Notes under the pieces: model-generated
Databases searched by the model: none
The model's input: the letters and a program-made list of their open reading frames with translations, nothing else
What the model was told of the DNA's origin: nothing
Assembly: GCA_963974595.1 (NCBI GenBank)
Contig: CAXBDA010000078.1
Location: 1-12,504 of the forward strand
Reading direction: 5' to 3'
Length of the DNA stretch: 12,504 bases
From: PZPK01 sp963974595
GTDB taxonomy: Bacteria; Pseudomonadota; Gammaproteobacteria; Pseudomonadales; Oleiphilaceae
Made by a program: the position numbers and the translations under genes
Shown: positions 1 to 7,996 of the stretch, piece by piece
Layout of the letters: every line of letters starts with the position of its first letter
Position numbering within the stretch: position 1 is the first letter of the stretch

Positions 1-187
1 CAGACATTTGGGGTCAGAGTAAAAATTAGGTGGTCTGTTCGGCGACAATTAGGATGACCGGACAAAGTAGTTGACGTCGAACAGTGGTCTCTGAATAATG
101 GGTCAGATGGATTATTTTTTAACCAAAATACAGTATAAAGTTTTGACAATCTAAGAGTCTCAAAATGGCCGATGTTACCTGATTACA

Positions 188-1402
188 TCACAAACTCTCC
201 CCAGCCGCCACCCCAGAAGCCCAGGCCCATTGGAAATTAAAGCCGCCTAGCCAGCCGGTTACATCTAGTGCTTCGCCAATAAAATACAAGCCCGCCTGAG
301 TTTTACACTCCATCGTTTTAGATGAAATACAGTCTGTATCGATGCCGCCAAGTGTCACTTCAGCTGTTCGGTAGCCTTCTGTTCCTGCGGGTTTTAGAAT
401 CCAGTTAGATAGCTTGTCGGCAATTTCCTTTAACTTCATATCTGAAAAATCAGCAAGAGGTTTTTCGCTGTCGCTTGGCCACCAGAGCTTTTGTAATTCT
501 AAGCAAAAGCTTTTTGAAAACTTATCAGATAGGGCATTTCGAAGTAATGATTTCGGATGGCTATGTTTCAGTGATAAGAGGAGATCTTCTGCATTATCAT
601 CGGGTAGTAAGTTAATGCTAATGCTATCGCCTTGTTTCCAGTAGTTGGAAATCTGTAAGGCCGTTGGGCCGCTGATACCTCTATGGGTAAATAGCATATT
701 TTCTCGGAAGCTGATGTTGTTGACGCTCATTGAGATATCGACGGCTAATCCAGACAGGCTTTCCGTCATGGCTTTGATTTGATCGGTGAAGATAAAAGGC
801 ACCAGCCCTGCAGTTCTGGGTAGTAATGGCAGCTTAAACTGTTCTGCAATGTCGTAGCCAAAACCGCTGGAACCTAAAGTGGGGATTGATAAGCCACCGC
901 TTGCAATGACTAAAGACTTGCTTGAGTAAGAGCCTAAATTTGTTTTGAGTTGATAGGAGGTTTTACCTTCACTAGTTAAAGCGTCTATTTGCTCAACGGT
1001 ACACTTTGTTTTGATATCAACTTTTGACTCGGCACATTCATCCAGAAGCATTTTAAGAATATCTTTGGCGGACTCATTACAGAATAATTCGCCATGCTTG
1101 CGTTCGTGATAGGGGATGCCATGTTTTTCAACGAGGGCAATAAAATCCCATTGAGTGTAGCGACTTAATGCCGATTTACAGAAGTGAGGGTTCTTTGAAA
1201 TATAACAGTGTGGTTCGATAAAGTAGTTGGTGAAGTTACAGCGGCCACCACCTGACATAAGAATTTTCTTGCCGACTTTATTGCTGCTATCCAATACCAG
1301 TACGTTTAAACCGCGATGCCCCGCAACTTGGGCACACATTAAACCGGATGCACCACCGCCGATTATAATGGCATCGTAGTGAGTTATTTTTGAAGAGGAC
1401 AT
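188..1402 (-). CDS. HI0933/YhiN-family FAD-dependent flavoprotein
   Basis: A 404-residue protein of the HI0933 (E. coli YhiN) family, predicted FAD-binding oxidoreductases whose physiological substrate is not settled. The N-terminus has a Rossmann dinucleotide-binding strand and loop (YDAIIIGGGASG, residues 9-20), followed by the family signature SGGGRCNFTN (residues 50-59). The C-terminus has the second conserved FAD-contact block, with GEALDVTGWLGGFNFQ and AWASG, so the protein is complete. The length is usual for the family. It is the last gene of a leftward operon, starting 8 bases after the lpxH stop. No strong Shine-Dalgarno sequence is visible, so translation probably depends on coupling to lpxH. 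No convincing intrinsic terminator is visible downstream. The family assignment is firm; the reaction is unknown. Confidence 0.9.
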   Translation of the reverse strand: MSSSKITHYDAIIIGGGASGLMCAQVAGHRGLNVLVLDSSNKVGKKILMSGGGRCNFTNYFIEPHCYISKNPHFCKSALSRYTQWDFIALVEKHGIPYHERKHGELFCNESAKDILKMLLDECAESKVDIKTKCTVEQIDALTSEGKTSYQLKTNLGSYSSKSLVIASGGLSIPTLGSSGFGYDIAEQFKLPLLPRTAGLVPFIFTDQIKAMTESLSGLAVDISMSVNNISFRENMLFTHRGISGPTALQISNYWKQGDSISINLLPDDNAEDLLLSLKHSHPKSLLRNALSDKFSKSFCLELQKLWWPSDSEKPLADFSDMKLKEIADKLSNWILKPAGTEGYRTAEVTLGGIDTDCISSKTMECKTQAGLYFIGEALDVTGWLGGFNFQWAWASGVAAGESL

Positions 1403-1410
1403 TTAATGAC

Positions 1411-2145
1411 TTAAACTTGCGGTGTTTGAGGAAGCGGGTAGCACTTAAGTTCTCGCTCGCCTTGATCACTTACTTTTAAATACCAAACCTCTTTATCCCA
1501 ATCACCTAACACGATACGGACTTTGTCATTCGTTCGCTGTTCAACTTGAGGGCGGTGAGTATGACCATGAATTAAGGTGGCGACCTCAAACTTTTCCAGT
1601 TCTTGGGTCACTTCAGCTTGCGTCACATCCATAATCTCCATGCTTTTGCCTCGATTATTGGCTTGGCTCATGGCGCGAAGTTGTTGAGCGGTAATTTTGC
1701 GTTCTTCAATGGGCCGTTTTAAAAAAGGTTCGAGAAAGGCTGGGTTGCGAATCGTGGCTCTGAATTTCATATAGCCAGTATCGGCGGTACACAGGCTATC
1801 TCCGTGCATTAGTAAAACAGATTCGCCATACAGATCTATCACGCAAGGGTCATCGAGAAGTGTGCCACCGGTTTCTTGCGCAAATAATTCACCAACAAGA
1901 AAGTCACGGTTGCCATGCATAAAGAAAAACTTAGCACCTTGGTCAGTAAAGGCTTTTAACCTTTGTTTTATTTGGACCTGCAGTGCCGTATTTTCATCAT
2001 CACCTATCCAACTTTCAAAAAAATCACCCAGAATATAGAGGGTTTGTGCTTTTCCCTGTATGGCATCCATAAAGGCTAAAAATGCCTTGGTGATGTCAGG
2101 GCGAGACTCTTCCAAGTGTAAATCTGAAATAAAATAGGTGCTCAT
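1411..2145 (-). CDS. lpxH: UDP-2,3-diacylglucosamine pyrophosphohydrolase LpxH
   Basis: Hydrolyses UDP-2,3-diacylglucosamine to lipid X (2,3-diacylglucosamine 1-phosphate) and UMP, the fourth step of lipid A synthesis, as a peripheral enzyme on the inner face of the inner membrane. The 244-residue sequence has every metal ligand of the calcineurin-like phosphoesterase fold at the positions known from E. coli LpxH: D8 and H10 (ISDLH), D41 (GDFFE), N79 (GNRD), H114 (LMHGD), H195 and H197 (HGHTH). That agreement also fixes the ATG start. The gene lies 27 bases after the ppiB stop and 8 bases before the flavoprotein start, consistent with one transcript. Its own ribosome binding site is weak. Confidence 0.97.
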   Translation of the reverse strand: MSTYFISDLHLEESRPDITKAFLAFMDAIQGKAQTLYILGDFFESWIGDDENTALQVQIKQRLKAFTDQGAKFFFMHGNRDFLVGELFAQETGGTLLDDPCVIDLYGESVLLMHGDSLCTADTGYMKFRATIRNPAFLEPFLKRPIEERKITAQQLRAMSQANNRGKSMEIMDVTQAEVTQELEKFEVATLIHGHTHRPQVEQRTNDKVRIVLGDWDKEVWYLKVSDQGERELKCYPLPQTPQV

Positions 2146-2172
2146 GCTTAAGTTAACTCGTGTCAGAAATAG

Positions 2173-2676
2173 TTATTCCGCGTCAGCAATCTTGGTAGCA
2201 GATTCAATAATCACATCTTCTGCTGGTACATCTTGATGGCCTGCTTTCGTGGTTGTTTTAACGGCTTTAATTTTTTCGACAACATCCATACCGTCAACAA
2301 TTTCTCCAAATACCGCGTAACCCCAACCTTCCATTGTTTCAGCTGTGTGGTTTAGGAAGCCATTGTCTTTTACGTTGATGAAAAACTGACCAGACGCTGA
2401 ATGTGGATCCATTGTACGCGCCATGGCAACGGTGCCATTTTTATTACTCAAACCATTATTGGCTTCATTTTTTATGGTTTCACGTGTTGCTCTTTGAGTC
2501 ATGCCTGGCTCAAAACCACCCCCTTGAACCATGAAGTTACTGATCACACGGTGAAAAATAAGGCCGTCATAGAAACCTTCTTCGACATACTGTTCAAAGT
2601 TTTTTGCTGTAATAGGCGCTTTTTCGTGGTCTAGTTTAAGTGTGATATCACCGAAATTAGTTTTTAATAAAATCAT
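2173..2676 (-). CDS. ppiB: Cyclophilin-type peptidyl-prolyl cis-trans isomerase PpiB
   Basis: Catalyses cis-trans isomerisation of X-Pro peptide bonds. The protein has no signal peptide, so it is the cytoplasmic form (PpiB rather than PpiA). The 167 residues cover the full cyclophilin domain: catalytic R43 in FHRVI, F48 and Q51 in NFMVQGGG, the MARTMDPHSASGQFFIN block (residues 85-101) lining the proline pocket, and the GWGYAVFGEIVDGMDVV segment. These blocks closely resemble E. coli PpiB (164 residues). It is the first gene of the leftward ppiB-lpxH-flavoprotein operon. An AGGAA sequence at 2688-2692 is the likely Shine-Dalgarno, with rather long spacing to the ATG. Confidence 0.96.
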   Translation of the reverse strand: MILLKTNFGDITLKLDHEKAPITAKNFEQYVEEGFYDGLIFHRVISNFMVQGGGFEPGMTQRATRETIKNEANNGLSNKNGTVAMARTMDPHSASGQFFINVKDNGFLNHTAETMEGWGYAVFGEIVDGMDVVEKIKAVKTTTKAGHQDVPAEDVIIESATKIADAE

Positions 2677-2980
2677 GGTAAGGGATGTTCCTGTCGTTTG
2701 TTTAAAAATCTATTGTGTGATTAAAAATAACTATGCTCAAATAAAGGCGGCTATTGTAGCGAAAAAGCAAAATGAAAACGACATTTCTCAACGTTCAAGT
2801 GTTGAATTTGAAATTAAAGAACAGCAGAGTATGGCCCTTTCTTGTAATTTACGGCCGGAAATACCTACGAACTTGATTTAGGTGTTTGTCGAAAGGCAAT
2901 TAAGAGCCTAAAGTTATGACTATCAGTTCTATTAATTATATTCAGTCAGATAACATTCAACAAATACAGTGTGGTAGAAA
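2677..2980. other. Divergent intergenic region between ppiB and the serine hydrolase gene
   Basis: This 304-base stretch separates two divergent genes and must carry promoters for both. The ppiB side has the candidates listed separately. On the other strand TTGTCG (2886-2891) and TAAAGT (2909-2914) are 17 bases apart and could be a poor promoter for the hydrolase. The rightward open frame through 2642-2881 begins antisense inside ppiB and resembles no protein I recognise, so it is not annotated. I see no repeat or RNA gene here. Confidence 0.5.
2712..2758 (-). promoter_or_regulatory. Candidate ppiB promoter(s)
   Basis: Two weak sigma70-like candidates read leftward into ppiB. One is TTGAGC (2740-2735) with a 17-base spacer to CACAAT (2717-2712). 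The other is a TACAAT -10 (2758-2753) followed by a GCCGCC discriminator but lacking a good -35. Neither can be preferred from sequence alone. Confidence 0.3.
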
Positions 2981-4318
2981 ATGAGTGCAAGTATAGATGC
3001 AGGTAAATGGTTAAAATCGAGCCCATTGAAGGGTGGTTTTTTGAAGCAGGGATTGCGTAAAAATGTTAGTCATTTGGTTGATTTACCATGTTCATTGTCA
3101 TCTGTTTCAACTTTGGATTGTAGTCATGAAGTCGATCCGGAATCAGTTGGCATGAGCAAACAGGGTGTTGAGGCGATATGGAAATCGGTAGAGTGTATTT
3201 ATAAAACAGCCACGCACCCTGGTATATCTATTCATATGCGTCGTCGTGGAGAAGTGATTCTCGATAGGGCTATCGGACACTCTCAGGGGAATGGCCCGAA
3301 GGCTAAGGTTTCTGATCCAAAAACCTTAATGCGCCCCGCCACGCCTGTTTGTTATTTTTCAGCGTCAAAAGCAGTGACAGCATTCCTGATGCATTTATTA
3401 AGTGAAGATAAACTGATCCATTTGCATGACCCAATTAGTTTTTATGCGCCTGAGTTTGGCCAAAAAGGCAAAAAAAATGTCACGATCCATCAGGTCTTAT
3501 CACACCGGGCTGGCGTGCCTGGTTTACCTGCGGGTGCGCCTGTAGAAGCGCTTTGGGATAACGATGAGATCTGGCGCTTATTGTGCGAAACAGAGCCCAA
3601 GTCAGCAAAAGGCCAACGTCTTGCGTATCACGCCTTAACGGGTGGTTATATTTTGGAACGAGTACTTCAGAAAGTAACGGGGATGACAATTCAAGACTTT
3701 TTGGATAAACGGCTTCGTCAGCCAATGGGTATGAAATATTTCCGTTATGGCATTGAAGATAAATATGCCGATCGCTTGGCAGATAATCATGCAACAGGCA
3801 TGACACCCTTTTTCCCTATTTCAAACTTAATCGAGCGGGCTTTAGGTGGCTCTTTAGATATGGTGGAAGGCGTGAGTAATGATCCTCGTTTTAAACGCGC
3901 TATTATTCCCGCAGGTAATATGATGGGAACGGCAGAGGAAATGGGTAATTTTTATCAAATGCTCTTGAATGGCGGTACTTGGCAAGGTAAGAAAATCTGT
4001 GAACCGATGACAGTTAAGCGTTTTACACAGGAATATTCAAGCGTACAGTTTGATCAAACGCTCATGATTCCTATGCGTTATAGTGCTGGTTTAATGTTAG
4101 GTGGAGAGCCTTTTGGTATGTGGGGTAAGCATAGTGCTTCAGCGTATGGTCATATTGGTTTGATCAACAAGTTATGTTGGGCTGATCCGGATCGAGATAT
4201 CGCTGTTTCCTTGATAACAACGGGTGTACCGATTGTTGCGAATAATATTCCATCTTTAGTAAGGTTTATGAATCAAATAGATAGGCATTGTCCTCGTGAT
4301 GGTACATCGAATCTTTGA
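2981..4318 (+). CDS. Serine hydrolase, class C beta-lactamase/esterase fold (PF00144-type)
   Basis: A 445-residue member of the beta-lactamase-related serine hydrolases, which includes esterases, D-aminopeptidases and true class C beta-lactamases. The catalytic SxxK motif is SASK (S127-K130), the conserved tyrosine lies in YHA (Y216-A218), and the third motif reads HIG (H391-G393) in place of KTG. HxG is common in esterase-like members and argues against a real beta-lactamase. The block around HQVLSHRAGVPG (170-181) and the C-terminal GHIGLINKLCWADPDRDIAVSLI segment are typical of the family. The roughly 50-residue N-terminus is not hydrophobic, so no signal peptide or membrane anchor is visible and a cytoplasmic location is likely. 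It is monocistronic between divergent ppiB and downstream glnS. The ribosome binding site is poor. Substrate unknown. Confidence 0.88.
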   Translation: MSASIDAGKWLKSSPLKGGFLKQGLRKNVSHLVDLPCSLSSVSTLDCSHEVDPESVGMSKQGVEAIWKSVECIYKTATHPGISIHMRRRGEVILDRAIGHSQGNGPKAKVSDPKTLMRPATPVCYFSASKAVTAFLMHLLSEDKLIHLHDPISFYAPEFGQKGKKNVTIHQVLSHRAGVPGLPAGAPVEALWDNDEIWRLLCETEPKSAKGQRLAYHALTGGYILERVLQKVTGMTIQDFLDKRLRQPMGMKYFRYGIEDKYADRLADNHATGMTPFFPISNLIERALGGSLDMVEGVSNDPRFKRAIIPAGNMMGTAEEMGNFYQMLLNGGTWQGKKICEPMTVKRFTQEYSSVQFDQTLMIPMRYSAGLMLGGEPFGMWGKHSASAYGHIGLINKLCWADPDRDIAVSLITTGVPIVANNIPSLVRFMNQIDRHCPRDGTSNL

Positions 4319-4330
4319 CTTTTCCTGCTC

Positions 4331-4348
4331 ATTGAGCTTGTCGAAATG
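4331..4348. repeat. Short repeat-like element TTGAGCTTGTCGAA
   Basis: The sequence ATTGAGCTTGTCGAAATG, 13 bases past the hydrolase stop, resembles a short intergenic motif (CTTCGACAAGCTCA on the other strand) that I recall as dispersed in many bacterial genomes. Only one copy is present here, so repeat status is recalled, not shown. It shares the GTCGAA/TTCGAC core with the large inverted repeat 35 bases downstream. Confidence 0.4.
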
Positions 4349-4381
4349 TGTTTGATGAAACTTCGTCTTAAATTTGCTAGA

Positions 4382-4435
4382 CCCTTCGACGCTGTTTTGG
4401 GGCCGTGACTATGCTCCCAGAACAGCGTCGAAGGG
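4382..4435. repeat. Long near-perfect inverted repeat (20-bp arms, 14-base loop)
   Basis: The left arm CCCTTCGACGCTGTTTTGGG (4382-4401) and right arm CCCAGAACAGCGTCGAAGGG (4416-4435) pair at all 20 positions with only one G-U pair. The intervening loop is 14 bases. No T-run follows on the right, and none follows the left arm on the other strand, so it is not a classical intrinsic terminator. It sits between the hydrolase stop and the glnS promoter. REP-like element, MITE remnant or factor-assisted terminator are all possible. Confidence 0.85.
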
Positions 4436-4499
4436 CTGGCGAGGTTTCTTTTAAGCCTATTTGAAGGGCTTTCGTCTCCATGTATTTAGCGTTTTACGC

Positions 4500-4528
4500 T
4501 TCGCTATTGTCCTTGATTCCGCTATAAT
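4500..4528 (+). promoter_or_regulatory. Likely glnS promoter
   Basis: A consensus TATAAT -10 box lies at 4523-4528, followed by a GC-rich GCCGGCC discriminator, 37 bases ahead of the glnS ATG. The -35 position 17 bases upstream (TTCGCT, 4500-4505) matches consensus poorly. A strong -10 with a GC-rich discriminator is common for growth-rate-regulated translation genes. Confidence 0.6.
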
Positions 4529-4564
4529 GCCGGCCTTTATTTTTGCGGCGGAATCCTTCTTAGC

Positions 4565-6280
4565 ATGTCTTCATCTCATTCAAACGATAATGTGAAAAAC
4601 GAAAAATCCACTCACTTTCTTCAGCAGGTTATTGCGCAAGATATTGCAGATAACAAAAATGAAGGGAAGGTCGTTACTCGATTTCCGCCTGAACCAAATG
4701 GTTATTTACATATAGGGCATGCGCGCTCCATCTGGCTGAATTTTGGTTTGGCGAAAGAGTTTGGCGGGGAGTGTAATCTTCGTTTTGATGACACCAATCC
4801 TGAAAAGGAAAGCCAGGTATTTGTTGATGCAATTCAAGAAGATGTGAAATGGTTAGGTTATGAATGGGCAGGTGAGGTTAAGTACGCTTCAAACTATTTC
4901 GACCAGTTATATGCTTGGGCCTTGCATTTAATTAAAGAAGGCCGTGCTTATGTTTGTCACTTATCTTTTGAAGAAGCAAAAGAATACCGTGGTTGGGCTA
5001 CGCGCCCAGGAAAGGAAAGCCCTTATAGACATCGCTCTGTTGAAGAAAATTTGGCCGAATTCGAAAAAATGCGTGCAGGTGAATATGACGAAGGTGCTTG
5101 TGTACTGCGTGCAAAAATTGATATGAGTTCACCGAACATGAATTTGCGCGACCCGATTTTATATCGAATCCGTAAAGTTTCGCACCATCAAACGGGTGAA
5201 AAGTGGTGTATCTATCCCAGTTACGATTTCGCTCATGGCCAAGAAGATGCCATTGAAGGTGTGACGCATTCTGTTTGTACTTTAGAGTTTCAGGCGCATC
5301 GTCCACTTTACGAATGGTTTGTTGAGCATTTACCCCTTCCAAGTAAGCCAAGACAATACGAGTTTGGTCGTTTGAACTTGAACTATACCGTCACCAGTAA
5401 GCGAAAACTTAAGCAGTTGGTTGATGAAAATATTGTCAATGGCTGGGACGATCCACGTATGCCCACCATTTCAGGTATGCGTCGCCGGGGCTTTACGCCA
5501 ACAGCACTGAAAAACTTCTGCGATATGATTCCTGTGTCGAGTAAGAATAACAGTGATATCGATGTCGCTATTCTTGAACGAGCGATTCGTGATGATCTGA
5601 ATGATAATGCTTCACGTGTAATGTGTGTGATGAATCCGCTGAAAGTTAGTATTCAGAATATGGATGAGAGTAATTCTGACTATTCAGATGAGACGTTATA
5701 TGCCCTCAGGCACCAAAAAATGCCTGAAAGAGGTGAGCGTAAACTGCCTTTTACGAAAAATTTATATATAGATAAAGCTGATTTTACCGAAGATCAGACT
5801 TTATCCCGCAAGAAATTTCAGCGTCTCGTTCTAGGTGATTTTGTGCGCTTGCGAGGTGCATATATTATTAAAGCGGATGCAGTGGTTAAAGACTCCTCGG
5901 GTGAAGTGGTTGAGGTTCTTGTTAGCTTGGTGCCCAATTCAGTCGGCAATAATATAGAAGGCATTAAGCCCAGAGGCGTTATACATTGGGTTTCTGAAAA
6001 CAAAAGTGTCGATGCTGAAATTCGTTTATACGATCGTTTGTTTAATCACCCTAACCCGGATGCCGGTGAAGAAAACTTTTTAACACATATCAATCCAGAA
6101 AGTTTTTCAGTTATTACAGCACGCATTGAGCCTGATGCCGCAAGGGCTAAGCCCGAAGAGATTTTCCAGTTTGAGCGAGAAGGTTATTTTGTTGCAGACC
6201 GTTATGATCATCGTCCTGCGGACGAGAAACTAGTCTTTAATCGCACCATTGGCTTACGCGATACGTGGTCGTCTAAATAA
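4565..6280 (+). CDS. glnS: Glutaminyl-tRNA synthetase
   Basis: Charges tRNA-Gln with glutamine in the cytoplasm using ATP. The 571-residue protein opens with a short variable tail and then the class I catalytic domain with FPPEPNGYLHIGHARS; the HIGH motif is at residues 49-52. The second ATP-binding signature (KMSKS equivalent) is VTSKRKL at 276-282, where E. coli has VMSKRKL. The Gln-specific region around CTLEFQAHRPLYEWFVE and the C-terminal beta-barrel anticodon-binding domains are intact, and the length is close to the usual 550-575. Start choice follows alignment of the N-terminal helix (HFLQQVIAQDI) with other GlnRS. It is followed 26 bases later by cysS in the same direction, so the two are probably co-transcribed. 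Confidence 0.97.
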   Translation: MSSSHSNDNVKNEKSTHFLQQVIAQDIADNKNEGKVVTRFPPEPNGYLHIGHARSIWLNFGLAKEFGGECNLRFDDTNPEKESQVFVDAIQEDVKWLGYEWAGEVKYASNYFDQLYAWALHLIKEGRAYVCHLSFEEAKEYRGWATRPGKESPYRHRSVEENLAEFEKMRAGEYDEGACVLRAKIDMSSPNMNLRDPILYRIRKVSHHQTGEKWCIYPSYDFAHGQEDAIEGVTHSVCTLEFQAHRPLYEWFVEHLPLPSKPRQYEFGRLNLNYTVTSKRKLKQLVDENIVNGWDDPRMPTISGMRRRGFTPTALKNFCDMIPVSSKNNSDIDVAILERAIRDDLNDNASRVMCVMNPLKVSIQNMDESNSDYSDETLYALRHQKMPERGERKLPFTKNLYIDKADFTEDQTLSRKKFQRLVLGDFVRLRGAYIIKADAVVKDSSGEVVEVLVSLVPNSVGNNIEGIKPRGVIHWVSENKSVDAEIRLYDRLFNHPNPDAGEENFLTHINPESFSVITARIEPDAARAKPEEIFQFEREGYFVADRYDHRPADEKLVFNRTIGLRDTWSSK

Positions 6281-6306
6281 ATTAGCTGATAAGCGGAGTG
6301 AAAGAA

Positions 6307-7698
6307 ATGTCTTTAAAAATATACAATACGCTAACGGCACAGAAAGAAATCTTTCAGCCGATTGAAGCTAATAAAGTAAAAATGTATGTCTGTGGTATGA
6401 CCGTTTACGACTATTGTCATATTGGTCATGCACGGGTTTTGATCAGCTTTGATGTGATCACCCGTTATTTAAGGCATATCGGTTATGACGTGACTTATAT
6501 TCGAAATATCACCGATGTCGATGACAAGATTTTTGCCCGTGCCGCTGAAAATGGCGAAGCCTATGACGCACTGACGCAACGTTTTATAGATGCCATGCAT
6601 GACGATGAAGCAGCTTTATCTGTTATTTCGCCAGACCAGGAGCCTAGGGCTACTGAGCATATTCAAGAAATTATTCATATGATTCAGCGTCTGATCGAAA
6701 ACGATCATGCTTATGCTGCCGATAATGGCGATGTGTATTATGCGATTGATAAGTTTCAAGACTACGGTAAGTTAAGCAAGCGAAATACCGATGAGTTACT
6801 TGCGGGTGCGCGTATTGATGTTGAAAAACATAAGCGTAACCCGCTCGATTTTGTATTGTGGAAAGCGGCAAAACCAAGTGAAGCCAGTTGGGCGTCACCT
6901 TGGGGTGATGGTCGCCCCGGCTGGCATATTGAATGCTCGGCGATGTCTACTTGTTGTTTGGGGGATACTTTCGATATTCATGGTGGTGGTCCAGATCTTA
7001 AATTCCCGCATCATGAAAATGAAATTGCGCAATCTGAAGGTGCAACGGGCAAAAAGTATGTAAATTACTGGATGCATGCGGGTGCAGTTCGCGTGAATAA
7101 AGAAAAGATGTCTAAGTCGCTGGGCAACTTCTTTACCATTCGTGAAGTCTTGGAAAAATACTCTGCCGAAGTGATTCGCTACTTTTTGGTATCCAGTCAT
7201 TATCGTAGCCAGGTTGATTATTCTGAAGACAACTTGGTCGAAGCGAATGCAACTTTAGATCGTTTATATCAAGCTTTACGTGGGCTTAATGAAAGTGATT
7301 TTTCATCAACAGAATTAGAGCCGTCTTATGTGTCTCGATTCAAGTCTTCAATGGATGATGATTTCAATACACCAGAAGCCTTGGCAGTGATGTTTGATTT
7401 GGTGCGTGAATTAAATGTTGCTCGCACAGAGGAATCTGCAAAAGTTGCTGTTTTAGCGATAACCCTAAAAACCCTAGGTGAAGTTTTGGGTATTCTTCAG
7501 TTAGATCCTGAAGCTTACTTCAAAGGTGAATCTGCTGAGGGTTTATCGAACGATGAAATTGATCTCTTAGTTCAAAATCGAACAAGTGCTCGAACAAATA
7601 AAGACTGGGCAGAGTCAGATCGTATCCGTGATTTGTTATTAGAACAGGGGATAAACCTCGATGACAGTAAAGATGGCACAAGCTGGCGCCGCACTTAG
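6307..7698 (+). CDS. cysS: Cysteinyl-tRNA synthetase
   Basis: Charges tRNA-Cys with cysteine in the cytoplasm. The protein is 463 residues from the ATG at 6307. A GTG in frame at 6298 is less likely: a GGAG Shine-Dalgarno at 6295-6298 overlaps that GTG and stands 8 bases before the ATG, and MSLKIYNTL is the usual CysRS beginning. The zinc site that discriminates cysteine is complete (C29, C210, H235, E239), the HIGH motif is CHIGHAR (38-41) and the second signature is KMSKS (267-271). The C-terminal helical anticodon-binding domain ends in DSKDGTSWRRT, as in other CysRS. It is second in the glnS-cysS pair; transcription probably ends at the hairpin at 7877-7903. Confidence 0.97.
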   Translation: MSLKIYNTLTAQKEIFQPIEANKVKMYVCGMTVYDYCHIGHARVLISFDVITRYLRHIGYDVTYIRNITDVDDKIFARAAENGEAYDALTQRFIDAMHDDEAALSVISPDQEPRATEHIQEIIHMIQRLIENDHAYAADNGDVYYAIDKFQDYGKLSKRNTDELLAGARIDVEKHKRNPLDFVLWKAAKPSEASWASPWGDGRPGWHIECSAMSTCCLGDTFDIHGGGPDLKFPHHENEIAQSEGATGKKYVNYWMHAGAVRVNKEKMSKSLGNFFTIREVLEKYSAEVIRYFLVSSHYRSQVDYSEDNLVEANATLDRLYQALRGLNESDFSSTELEPSYVSRFKSSMDDDFNTPEALAVMFDLVRELNVARTEESAKVAVLAITLKTLGEVLGILQLDPEAYFKGESAEGLSNDEIDLLVQNRTSARTNKDWAESDRIRDLLLEQGINLDDSKDGTSWRRT

Positions 7699-7876
7699 GT
7701 ACCTCTCGCACAAACGGATGGTAGTTTCTTTGGTCAGTCGTTTGGTGACCGTAATGGTCAGTAGCGCGATATCATGGCGATTACTTACTCGTTGATATCA
7801 GGTAGTAGCTGGCAGCAGTAGTTCAAATCTTAAATTATCTTGGGGTTAAGTGTTTTTTAATTTAGCTCCTGGTTTA
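7699..7876. other. Long cysS 3' region with small repeats, no gene
   Basis: No coding frame of interest. It contains two direct copies of GGTCAGT (7732-7738, 7756-7762) flanking an inverted TGACC (7746-7750), so the TGACC could pair with either neighbour. It also contains an inverted pair GATATCA (7768-7774) / TGATATC (7793-7799). It could be the cysS 3' UTR or hold a small RNA ending at the terminator at 7877-7903; nothing decides between these. Confidence 0.35.
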
Positions 7877-7903
7877 AAAGCTCAGTTCACGCTGGGCTTT
7901 TTT
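7877..7903 (+). terminator. Intrinsic terminator after glnS-cysS
   Basis: AAAGCTCAG (7877-7885) pairs with CTGGGCTTT (7892-7900) over nine positions including one G-U, with a six-base loop, and runs straight into further T residues (six T in a row at 7898-7903). It reads rightward and lies about 180 bases after the cysS stop. It also lies inside the upstream part of the open frame of the AraC gene, which argues that the real start of that gene is downstream. Confidence 0.85.
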
Positions 7904-7996
7904 ATGGGTAGTTTATTGAAATTGATATTATTTAATGCGAACATCTGTAAGCTGAAAGAAGGGTATTGTCGGACTGAATTATTAGCTTGGTGTAAC

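Noticed and set aside
111..187. Possible terminator of the flavoprotein operon (TTTTGA/TCAAAA pairing)
   Set aside because: The stem is only about six A/T-rich base pairs with a long loop and no proper T-run after it on the leftward strand.
2642..2881. Rightward 79-residue open frame in the ppiB-hydrolase intergenic region
   Set aside because: It starts antisense within ppiB, has no family resemblance and no clear ribosome binding site, and overlaps the expected ppiB promoter region.
2981..4318. Antibiotic-resistance class C beta-lactamase
   Set aside because: The KTG motif is replaced by HIG, YxN by YHA, and there is no signal peptide; only the fold family is supported.
4382..4435. Reading the long inverted repeat as a CRISPR repeat or ordinary intrinsic terminator
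   Set aside because: There is a single copy with no regular spacers, and no T-run on either strand after the stem.
4998..5351. Leftward 117-residue open frame opposite glnS
   Set aside because: It is antisense to a well-conserved part of GlnRS and has no recognisable domain.
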